64,000 nt of DNA. It comes from Desulfovibrio psychrotolerans (lineage in GTDB: Bacteria > Desulfobacterota > Desulfovibrionia > Desulfovibrionales > Desulfovibrionaceae). Location of the stretch: the NCBI RefSeq assembly GCF_013340305.1, contig NZ_BLVP01000008.1, positions 109,303-173,302 of the forward strand. The letters are read 5' to 3'. Of the stretch, positions 53,716-61,393 are shown piece by piece; position 1 is the first letter of the stretch; each line of letters opens with the position of its first letter. The notes under the pieces were generated by a model. The model worked only from the letters and a program-made list of their open reading frames with translations. It was not told the DNA's origin and ran no database searches. The position numbers were made by a program, and so were the translations under genes.

Positions 53716-56241
53716 TCAGCCTTTGTCAGGTTCAGATTCAGGCAGCACGTACCGTGTATTCGGCCCCCTGCCCACGCGGAACAGAAGGTTGCGGGAAACA
53801 AGGTCCTGAATATCGTAGCTGGCTGTGCGTTTGGAGATATCGCCGCCCATGAGGCGGATGAGTTCTCTGCTGGTTATTTCTCCCGTGCGCAGAACATGTT
53901 CATACGCCGCTATCTGCCGCCTGTTAAGATCGGGAGGCAACGGGCGTACTGCGGGAGCAGCCTGTTCCGCACCGGGTGGTGTTACGGTGGAAGCCACTGG
54001 CGGCTGCGCAGGGCGCGGTTCCGCTGCAGCAGAAGCGAGTCTCGGCGTGTCCGGCAGGTCAAGGTTGAGTTGTTCTGCCTGAATTACTTTGCCTTCTGCC
54101 ATAACGGCGGCGGTAATGATTACGTGCTTCAGCTCCCGGATGTTGCCCGGCCAGTGGTATGCCAGCAGGGCTTCCAGAGCGCCGCGGGAGATGGACAGGC
54201 TGGTTCTTCCGGCCATGTGCTCGGCTTCTTTGAGAAAATGCAGTGCCAGTTGGGGCACGTTTTGCAAATGTTCCCGCAGGGGCGGGGCCTGAATGGTTAT
54301 GACTTTGAGCCGGTAGTACAGGTCTTCACGGAATTTGCCCTGATCAATGAGGGTTTTCAGATCCAGGTTGGACGCTGTTATGAGGCGCACATTCACTTCC
54401 ATTTCTTTGTCGCTGCCCAGTGGCCGCACCTTGCGCATGGCTATGGCCCGCAAAAGAGCCTGCTGCACCTTGAGTGAGGCCGACTGAATTTCATCCAGAA
54501 ACAGTGTCCCGTCATCCGCTTCCAGAAACGCGCCCCGGCGGTCTGTTTTGCCATCTGTGAACGCACCTTTCACATGTCCGAACAGCGTGTCCAGAAGCAG
54601 GTTTTCGTCCAGTTCTCCGCAGTTAATGGAGATGAAGGGCTTGCCCGCCCGGCGTGAGAGCCTGTGCACCGCTTCTGCCGCCAGTTGCTTGCCGGTGCCG
54701 GTTTCGCCTTCGATGAGCACGTCCACATCTACCTGACCGGCCTTGACTATGTCGCGCTTGAGCGCGTGCATGAGCGGGCCTGAGCCGATTATTTCCGGGC
54801 AGATAACATCTTCATCCTGTCCGGGTTCATCCATGGACAGGGCCACGGGTTCTTTGAGCGCGGCTGATTCTATGCGGATATCCTTGGTGCGTATCTCCTC
54901 CAGCTGCTTGCGTATGGTGGCAATCATGGCATTTATGGAATCGCCAAGAAGAGAGGCTTCATACCCTGCGTCGTTCCGCAGGCGTATTTCTTCCCATCGC
55001 CCTTCTTCACGCACGTGGGAGACTCTGGATGCAAGGTCCATAAGGCCCCGGGTCGTCAGCCGCGTGGTAAGGGCTATCAGGAAGGTGATGCATGCAACGG
55101 CAGCGGCAATGATGACAAGCATGATGTGCAGGTGCCTGTTTCCTGCGCTTTCTACCAACGCGCTTCTGTCCACAAAGGCAACGCCTCCGACGACCTGCGG
55201 GGTGTCGGAAGAAGAGAGGCGCAGTCGCACCGGCGAAAAGGCGACCACATGTCTGCGACGTTCAGAGCCGTCTTTGTCGGCAGTGTCCAGATGAAAAAGG
55301 CTGCGTTCGCCTCTGCCCGTTTCCGTGACCATGTTCCAGTACTGTGTTTCATCGTCCAGCGGTTTAAAGGCGTTGGGCAGCCCCGGTCTGCCTAAGGTGC
55401 CCTTCTGAACGGCGCGCACGCCGAGGGTGCTCAGCGGTGCCTCCGGCGTATCGGGCGATTCGGATTGGAAAATTACCCAGCCTTCCGCGTCGTAAAAGAA
55501 GGTGTAACGCGTGACAGAAGGATTGCGCGGAAACGCGTACACGGGAGATTTTGTGGAATCGTACAGCGAGAGAACGTTACGCAGCTTACGCACGTCAATC
55601 CCCATATACAGGTAGCCCGTAACCTCGCCCGCGGCGTCCATGCATGGCGTGAACATGCGGATTATGGTGAGTGATATCCGGGCGTGCGGGGCGTCATCAT
55701 GGGCGAAGGGGTATTCCACCTCTTTGAACGGAGAAAGCCATACCTCGCCGGGTTTCAGATTCTTCACGTCCCCGTAAAAGAGCACGGGATTAGGGCGAAC
55801 CTCCTTCACCTCTTCCGGTTTCAGTTCAATGGTCACTCCCTGATGCGCCACAAAGACGATGTGCTCCTCCGCATGGTTGGGAATGAAGCCGAACTCCGTG
55901 ACGGTATCGCCGTCTACCGCTCTGTGTTCCGCCAGATGCCGTAACATGGATGATGCGGAAACGGGCATTTGGGCTGCCAGAAGCAGTTCCCTGCGGTAGC
56001 CTTCCATCCGCGTTTCCAGCGCATGCGCGGTGGTGGTGGCATGGGCGCGGGAAACACGCTCGGTGGCGGTGTTTATGAACTCTGAAGACGCGATGTAGGT
56101 GCTCAGCCCGGATGCGGCGAGAATGAGAATGGAGGCAGGAATGAGGATGAGGGAGAGACGGGTGCTCAGTTTGCGCGGAGCGGCTTTGCTTCCGGAAACG
56201 GCGGTGGAGTGGAGTCTGCCTTTCGGGTCGCTGGGTCTCAT
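53716..56241 (-). CDS. Transmembrane sigma-54 activator with Cache sensor and winged-helix C-terminus
   Basis: One-component regulator of 841 aa. Two membrane helices (LSLILIPASILILAASGLST and IMLVIIAAAVACITFLIAL) flank a large double-Cache periplasmic domain. A HAMP-like part follows, then an AAA+ sigma-54 domain: IEGETGTGKQLAAEA, DDGTLFLDEIQSA and YHWPGNIRELKHVI. The sigma-54-contact loop reads GAFTDG instead of GAFTGA (near residue 560). The C-terminus is not Fis-type but a winged helix (ITSRELIRLMGGDISKRTAS, YDIQDLVSRNLLFRVGRG). ATG 56241 follows CGGAGG. It diverges from the CBS-DASS operon, which has a sigma-54 promoter, and is the likely activator of the island. Confidence 0.9.
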   Translation of the reverse strand: MRPSDPKGRLHSTAVSGSKAAPRKLSTRLSLILIPASILILAASGLSTYIASSEFINTATERVSRAHATTTAHALETRMEGYRRELLLAAQMPVSASSMLRHLAEHRAVDGDTVTEFGFIPNHAEEHIVFVAHQGVTIELKPEEVKEVRPNPVLFYGDVKNLKPGEVWLSPFKEVEYPFAHDDAPHARISLTIIRMFTPCMDAAGEVTGYLYMGIDVRKLRNVLSLYDSTKSPVYAFPRNPSVTRYTFFYDAEGWVIFQSESPDTPEAPLSTLGVRAVQKGTLGRPGLPNAFKPLDDETQYWNMVTETGRGERSLFHLDTADKDGSERRRHVVAFSPVRLRLSSSDTPQVVGGVAFVDRSALVESAGNRHLHIMLVIIAAAVACITFLIALTTRLTTRGLMDLASRVSHVREEGRWEEIRLRNDAGYEASLLGDSINAMIATIRKQLEEIRTKDIRIESAALKEPVALSMDEPGQDEDVICPEIIGSGPLMHALKRDIVKAGQVDVDVLIEGETGTGKQLAAEAVHRLSRRAGKPFISINCGELDENLLLDTLFGHVKGAFTDGKTDRRGAFLEADDGTLFLDEIQSASLKVQQALLRAIAMRKVRPLGSDKEMEVNVRLITASNLDLKTLIDQGKFREDLYYRLKVITIQAPPLREHLQNVPQLALHFLKEAEHMAGRTSLSISRGALEALLAYHWPGNIRELKHVIITAAVMAEGKVIQAEQLNLDLPDTPRLASAAAEPRPAQPPVASTVTPPGAEQAAPAVRPLPPDLNRRQIAAYEHVLRTGEITSRELIRLMGGDISKRTASYDIQDLVSRNLLFRVGRGPNTRYVLPESEPDKG

Positions 56242-56493
56242 GGTCCGGCCCTCCGTACGTTTGGCGGTTGCGGAATGCGGCTGCCACGTTGTGCCCGTGC
56301 ATGACCGCAGGTTGCTCCGCGCAGGGATATTATCGTGCAAAATCTGGCAAAATCGTTTCCTGCAAGGCTGCAATAACACGCAAGGAGTCGGGCAGGCAAG
56401 TGGGTTGCGGTCTGCTTTGTGAAAAAAGTTACATAAATAAATTTGAGAAATATAAAAGAGTTAACAGGATGTTTTGTGCCAGTCTGTCCATGA
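56242..56493. other. Divergent upstream region of the CBS-DASS operon
   Basis: About 250 bases without a gene. It holds several TGCAA words (GTGCAAAAT, CTGCAAGG, CTGCAATAAC) that could be activator sites. Read on the minus strand, TTGCACGATAATAT resembles TTGCGCAGATAATT upstream of the TauE operon (51034). An AT-rich patch follows. Confidence 0.45.
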
Positions 56494-56509
56494 TGGCACG
56501 GCATTTGAT
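56494..56509 (+). promoter_or_regulatory. Sigma-54 promoter of the CBS-DASS operon
   Basis: TGGCACGGCATTTGAT: perfect -24 box, correct spacing, -12 box TTGA. The predicted start is about 100 bases before the CBS gene. Confidence 0.65.
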
Positions 56510-56617
56510 AGTTGTGTGAAACGTGTTTCTGATTTGCGCGCAGTATTCGCGCCAACTCACCAACATCGTGCAGTGGTCCTCCGGGGCGCGTTGTACGCAG
56601 AAAGGCAGGAAGAGAGA

Positions 56618-57172
56618 ATGAAAGGAAGCGTAAAGGACTACATGATTCCGGTTGCCAAGTTTCCCCTGATTGCCGAAACGGCGACGCTGGCGGAAGGCGT
56701 TCTGGCTCTGGACAAGGTTCATGAAGAGTATCTGGCAGGCAAGCGGGAGCAGCGCATACTTCTTGTTTGCGACAACGGCAACAAGGTTGTGGGCAAGCTG
56801 TCTCCCATTGATGTCATGCGCGGGCTGGAACCAGACTATGACAAGGTTATGGGCGGCAGCACAAGCCCGCTCATGGGCAACGTGGGCTATGTGATCGATT
56901 CCATGAAGAATACGGCAACTCTGTGGGCGAAGCCGCTGGACGACCTGTGTGCCACGGCGCAGGGGATAGCCATACGGGATGTGGTGAACCGCCCGACCAA
57001 GTCGCAGGTCATCGGGCAGGATGACTCCATAAACGCCGCGTTTCATCGTTTTGTCATGTTCCGGCACGATTCACTTTTTGTCATGGACGGGAAACGGTTG
57101 GTCGGCATCCTCCGGTTTTCTGACGTGTACAGGGAAGTGGCTGACAAGATGAAAAATATCTGCAGTGCCTGA
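56618..57172 (+). CDS. CBS-domain protein
   Basis: Soluble protein of 184 aa with two CBS motifs (about 1-75 and 110-180), for example VKDYMIPVAKFPLIAETATL and IRDVVNRPTKSQVIGQDDSI. CBS pairs bind adenine nucleotides such as AMP, ATP or SAM, so it may report energy state. ATG 56618 follows AGGAAGAG. It is first in the operon with the DASS transporter, and may gate the transporter or the regulators. Confidence 0.9.
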   Translation: MKGSVKDYMIPVAKFPLIAETATLAEGVLALDKVHEEYLAGKREQRILLVCDNGNKVVGKLSPIDVMRGLEPDYDKVMGGSTSPLMGNVGYVIDSMKNTATLWAKPLDDLCATAQGIAIRDVVNRPTKSQVIGQDDSINAAFHRFVMFRHDSLFVMDGKRLVGILRFSDVYREVADKMKNICSA

Positions 57173-57227
57173 TCAGGCGGTCTGCATTCCATAACGAATT
57201 TTCCGGGGATACGGGAAGGAGGAATAC

Positions 57228-58682
57228 ATGGCTACACTCAAGGATCACATGAACTCGCCGGATGAGCTGGATCTGCACGAAGAAGATCAGCAGGGTTCCG
57301 AACAGTCCGGTAAGTCTATTATCATTAAGGTGCTTGTCGCGCTTGCTGTGGGGCTTGGCATATACATGCTGCCCACGCCGGAAAACCTTTCGCCTCAGGG
57401 GCATAAGTTTCTGGCACTGGTGACCACCATAGTCATACTGTGGGTTTCAGAGGCCATTCCCATCGGCGTTACCGCGTTGTGCGCCGCGGGCGGGCTTATC
57501 CTCTTCGGCATAGAAACGCCTGCGGCGGCGTGGGCACCCTTTGCCAGCCCTGCGGTTATGTTCGTGCTCATGATTGTCATGTTCGGCGTGGTGCTGAACG
57601 AGGTTGGGCTTGCCAACCGTATCATGTACTGGATTTTCAAGGTTGCGGGTACAGGCGTGAAGCGGCTCAGCTTTGTTCTTGCCGTAGGGTGTACTGTTCT
57701 TGCCACCATCTTCCATGATGCGACCGTAACCGTTATCATGATCTTCGCGCTGGTGCCGGTCATCCGATCCATGGGGATAACGCCCCAAAACAGCACCAAT
57801 CTGGCAAAGTTCTTTATCATTCTCATTCCGCTGGCGTCTTCCGCCGGTGGTTTCGGCACGCTGCTGGGCGGTGGTCGTAACCCTCTGGCTGTGGAAATCC
57901 TCCAGCAGTTCACCAATGGCGAGGTTTCCATAGGTTTTATGGAATACATCGTTATTCAGTTCCCCATATGTCTGCTGACGGCACTGGCCACGTGGGGCGT
58001 GGTGTTTCTCATCTTCCGCCCCAAGGAGAAGGAACTGCCCGCCAGCGTGAAGATGGAAAAGATGGCCCCCATGAGCACCCGTGAACTGGGCGTTACCATC
58101 ATCTTTACCGCCACCTTTCTTCTCTGGACCTTCTCCGACCTGACGGGATGGCATGTGAGCGTTGTGGCTTCTTTGGCCCTGGCGGGCTTCTGCGGTCCCA
58201 AGTTCGTGTCCTTTAAGACCATCTGCGATAAGTTCCCGTGGGAATCGTGGATTGTCTTCGGCGCGGGCGTCTCCATGGGTGCTTCCATGCTTAACTCCGG
58301 CGCGGGCAAGTTCCTTGCTGAATCTCTGCTGCCGCTTCTGGATGGGCAGGCCACCTTTGTGGTCTACTACGGCATGGGACTTTTCGGCTCCATCCTCTCC
58401 AGCATGATGAGCAACTCGGCGGCTGTGGCACTTACCCTGCCCATTACTCTGCCCATGGCGGAAATGCTGAATATGTCGCCCAAGGCAGTGGCCATGCTTG
58501 CGCCGCTGACCACATCGTTCATTATGCTGGTCATCGGATGTCCACCCACCATTATTGCCTACAGCACCGGCTACTTCAGCCAGATGGACTTCATCAAGGT
58601 CGCAGTGCCGTGGTGCCTTGCCCTGCTGTTGGTTGCAACTTTCGGTGCAATGGTCTACTGGCCGATGATAGGGTTCTATTAG
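57228..58682 (+). CDS. DASS/SLC13-family anion:sodium symporter
   Basis: Transporter of 484 aa with about twelve hydrophobic segments after a 35-residue acidic start (DELDLHEEDQQGSEQ). The DASS helical hairpins are visible: SSAGGFGTLLGGGRNPLAVE in the first half and SSMMSNSAAVALTLPITLPM in the second. Usual substrates are dicarboxylates, citrate or sulfate; the SNT motif reads GGGRN and MSNSA here, so specificity is unclear. ATG 57228 follows AAGGAGG. A strong hairpin follows before the next receiver gene. Confidence 0.93.
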   Translation: MATLKDHMNSPDELDLHEEDQQGSEQSGKSIIIKVLVALAVGLGIYMLPTPENLSPQGHKFLALVTTIVILWVSEAIPIGVTALCAAGGLILFGIETPAAAWAPFASPAVMFVLMIVMFGVVLNEVGLANRIMYWIFKVAGTGVKRLSFVLAVGCTVLATIFHDATVTVIMIFALVPVIRSMGITPQNSTNLAKFFIILIPLASSAGGFGTLLGGGRNPLAVEILQQFTNGEVSIGFMEYIVIQFPICLLTALATWGVVFLIFRPKEKELPASVKMEKMAPMSTRELGVTIIFTATFLLWTFSDLTGWHVSVVASLALAGFCGPKFVSFKTICDKFPWESWIVFGAGVSMGASMLNSGAGKFLAESLLPLLDGQATFVVYYGMGLFGSILSSMMSNSAAVALTLPITLPMAEMLNMSPKAVAMLAPLTTSFIMLVIGCPPTIIAYSTGYFSQMDFIKVAVPWCLALLLVATFGAMVYWPMIGFY

Positions 58683-58696
58683 AAGCAGCATGCAAT

Positions 58697-58721
58697 CCCG
58701 CCGGTCTCTGGGGCCGGCGGG
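58697..58721 (+). promoter_or_regulatory. Intercistronic hairpin between DASS and receiver genes
   Basis: Perfect 8-bp stem CCCGCCGG / CCGGCGGG with a 9-base loop and no U-run. It may damp or protect the transcript rather than stop it. Confidence 0.55.
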
Positions 58722-58740
58722 TACCAAGGAGGAGTGCATC

Positions 58741-59190
58741 ATGAGTGATACTAAGGCCAGATTGCTGCTCGTGGACGATGAGGAAAGCTTCCGCACCACG
58801 CTGGGCAAGCGGCTCACGGAACGGCAATACGATGTGAAAAGCGTGGGCAGCGGCATGGAGGCTCTGGACCTGCTTGCCACCACGCCCATAGACGTGGTCA
58901 TTCTGGACATACGTATGCCCGGATTGAGCGGCATTGAAACCCTTGCGGAAATACGCGCCAAGCATCTTGGGGTGGAGGTGGTTCTGCTTACCGGACACGG
59001 GGACGTGCCGTCTGCCGTGGAAGGTATGCGCCTTGGTGCCTTTGACTATCTGATGAAGCCCTATGAGATAGAGGGGCTGCTCGCCAAGATAGAAGAAGCC
59101 CACGCCGTGAAGAAGGAGCGTGAAGAACGCCTGCGCAAGGCTGAAGAACGGGCGCAGCTGGACAGGCTTGAAAAGAGCATGCGCTTTTAG
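58741..59190 (+). CDS. Receiver-only response regulator (island copy 4)
   Basis: Receiver of 149 aa (residues 1-120) with a charged coiled-coil tail (KKEREERLRKAEERAQLDRL). The active site is intact: LLLVDDEESF, VVILDIRMPGLSG, VLLTGHGD and FDYLMKPYE. ATG 58741 has AAGGAGGAG upstream; an in-frame ATG at 58690 is inside the hairpin and is rejected. It follows the DASS gene by 58 bases and has its own terminator. Confidence 0.92.
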   Translation: MSDTKARLLLVDDEESFRTTLGKRLTERQYDVKSVGSGMEALDLLATTPIDVVILDIRMPGLSGIETLAEIRAKHLGVEVVLLTGHGDVPSAVEGMRLGAFDYLMKPYEIEGLLAKIEEAHAVKKEREERLRKAEERAQLDRLEKSMRF

Positions 59191-59204
59191 TACCGATGCA
59201 ATGC

Positions 59205-59241
59205 AGTCTCCCCGTTGCCCTGCGCGGCGGGGAGACTTTTT
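59205..59241 (+). terminator. Terminator after receiver 4
   Basis: Perfect 10-bp stem AGTCTCCCCG / CGGGGAGACT, 13-base loop, then TTTTT. It lies only 15 bases before the start of the next small gene. Confidence 0.85.
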
Positions 59242-59256
59242 GATACGAGGCGGTCC

Positions 59257-59478
59257 ATGGTAAAGCCACTGAACGGAAAAGCAGAAGAAAAGGGCGCACC
59301 ACCCGGCGAGACGCCTGCTGAGTCGTTTGTGCCCTTCAAGGCGCTGCATCATCTTCCCCGCGGCAAGAATACCTGGAACCCCGCCATACTCAAGGAGTGG
59401 TGGTTCTGGCCCGCCTGCGTGGCAGGACTCGCCGCTCTGAACTTTGTGGCGTATGTTGTTCGGGAATGGCTGATGTAG
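59257..59478 (+). CDS. Small C-tail-anchored membrane protein
   Basis: Protein of 73 aa: a polar first half (KAEEKGAPPGETPAESFVPF), then NTWNPAILKEWWFWPAC and one membrane helix at the C-terminus (VAGLAALNFVAYVVREWLM). No known family. ATG 59257 follows GAGG; the strong terminator just upstream suggests it needs read-through or its own promoter. Confidence 0.65.
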   Translation: MVKPLNGKAEEKGAPPGETPAESFVPFKALHHLPRGKNTWNPAILKEWWFWPACVAGLAALNFVAYVVREWLM

Positions 59479-59607
59479 CTTCTTGTCCTTTCTTTTGCAG
59501 GCGTGTTAGCAAGAGAGCCTGTAGCATGTTGATCGTGCTGTGGTATCGGCATATTTGGGTGTCCGTCCCTGCAGCGGTAACGATGGCAACCTCAGGATGA
59601 TGCGAAT

Positions 59608-61290
59608 ATGAATGCCTCTTCGGCTTCCCGGAAGCGTCCGGTCATACTCACGGTGCTTGTTTTTCTTACTGTTCCCTCTCTGCTGGCCATATCATTTCTT
59701 TTTGCCCACATTTTCAGAAGCACAGAGCAGAACCTGCATGCGCAGCACGGGCAGAGGCTGTCTTTTCTTACCACGCGCTACAAGGGCACCGTAGATGCCC
59801 ACCTGGGCGAGATGGTGAAGATTGTCCAGTTTGTGGCCCATGTGCATTCTCTTGAGTACCTGCGTTCGCAGAAAAATCTGTTTGACCTGTTTAACACCAT
59901 AGACCGCGACTTTGACCATGTTTTTGAGGACATGGGTGTTCTGGATGGCAACGGCAGGCACATTGCGTATGTGGGGCCGCATGACATCATGGGCAGGGAC
60001 TACAGCGAGGAGCCGTGGTTCAGGGATGTCATGGAAAAGGGCGTGACCATAAGCGATGTATTTCTGGGGTATCGCCGTTCGCCCCATTTCATCATCGCGG
60101 TGCGGCAGGAAAACGCGGGGCAGACGTGGGTTCTGCGCGCAACCGTGAATGCCTTTCTCTTCAGTTCGCTGCTGGACGATGTGCGGTTCGACAACACGGG
60201 CGAAATTTACATTATCAACGCTGGCGGGGTGTTGCAGACCCGTTCTGCCAGCAACGGTGCCATGCTTCAGGCGGTAGATTCCTCCCTCGCGACAGCGGTA
60301 GCCGCCGGGCAGAAAGGGGCGGTTATGCAGGAGAAGGGGGGCGGTGTGCTGTTTGAAGCCGCCAGCCTGAACAGTAACCCCAACTGGTGGCTGGTTGTGC
60401 AGCAGTCGCAGAGCGAGCTGACCAGCGAACTGGGGTTGCGCGCCAAGGGGTTGCTGATTCTCTGCATATTCGGTGTGGCTGTGGTGCTTGCGGCGAGCGG
60501 CTGGACCATCCATCGTCTGCTCAGGCATTTCGCCCAGCTCGATATGGATAAGAAAATGCTCAACGACTACGCCATCCAGTCGCAGAAACTGGCCGCCATA
60601 GGCCAGCTTGCGGCGGGCATAGCCCATGAGATTAATAACCCGCTTGCCATTATCGGTGAGGGCACAGGCTGGTTGCAGGACCTGCTCAAGCGCGAAAGCA
60701 TGGCGGATTTTCCGGAGCATGACGAGTTCAAGGAATCGCTTGCAGTCATTGCCACGCAGGTGGGCAGGTGCCGCGAAATTACGCATAAACTGCTCAGTTT
60801 TGCCCGTAAGATGGACTTTGTGATCCGCGAGGTGAACATTGCCAACGTTGTCTCCGAGGTGGTGGGGATGCGTGAACGCGAGGCGATGCTGAACAATATC
60901 GCCATTGTAAAGAATTTTGCGCCGGATTTACCCATCATCCACAGCGAACCTTCGTTGCTGCGGCAGGCATTGCTGAACCTGCTGAACAATGCCATGGACG
61001 CCATCCACGGCACGGGCACCATCACTATTGATGCGGAAAAGTCGCGGGGTAACGGGGTAACGATCCGCATAGCCGATTCGGGTATCGGTATTCCCAAAGA
61101 CAATCTGGACAGGGTGTTTGAGCCGTTTTTTACCACAAAGGAGCCGGGGCAAGGCTCCGGGCTTGGGCTTTCTATCTGCCATGGCATCATTCAAAAACTT
61201 GGTGGCGACATAACGGCAGAGAGCACTCCCGGCAAGGGATCTACGTTTACCATCCTGTTGCCGCAGAACGCCCCGGCAGACATTGAGTAG
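59608..61290 (+). CDS. Cache-domain sensor histidine kinase (island copy 3)
   Basis: Membrane kinase of 560 aa and close paralogue of the kinase at 44588. Helices at about 12-33 and 285-305 flank a double Cache domain (MGVLDGNGRHIAYVGPHDIM, VTISDVFLGYRRSPHFIIAV). HisKA shows AAGIAHEINNPLAIIGEG with His about 340; the ATPase part shows NLLNNAMDAI, DSGIGIPKD and GQGSGLGLSI. It is 103 bases before the third PEP-synthase-like gene. The strong likeness of the two Cache domains suggests that both sense related ligands. Confidence 0.93.
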   Translation: MNASSASRKRPVILTVLVFLTVPSLLAISFLFAHIFRSTEQNLHAQHGQRLSFLTTRYKGTVDAHLGEMVKIVQFVAHVHSLEYLRSQKNLFDLFNTIDRDFDHVFEDMGVLDGNGRHIAYVGPHDIMGRDYSEEPWFRDVMEKGVTISDVFLGYRRSPHFIIAVRQENAGQTWVLRATVNAFLFSSLLDDVRFDNTGEIYIINAGGVLQTRSASNGAMLQAVDSSLATAVAAGQKGAVMQEKGGGVLFEAASLNSNPNWWLVVQQSQSELTSELGLRAKGLLILCIFGVAVVLAASGWTIHRLLRHFAQLDMDKKMLNDYAIQSQKLAAIGQLAAGIAHEINNPLAIIGEGTGWLQDLLKRESMADFPEHDEFKESLAVIATQVGRCREITHKLLSFARKMDFVIREVNIANVVSEVVGMREREAMLNNIAIVKNFAPDLPIIHSEPSLLRQALLNLLNNAMDAIHGTGTITIDAEKSRGNGVTIRIADSGIGIPKDNLDRVFEPFFTTKEPGQGSGLGLSICHGIIQKLGGDITAESTPGKGSTFTILLPQNAPADIE

Positions 61291-61393
61291 ACGATGCGGT
61301 TCCCGAGGATACGCCCGCCCCGCCGCCCGTGATGCAAGGCTCACCGTTTTCAAGGACTGGGCCGGATATCCGACCTGATACCATGAGGAAACG

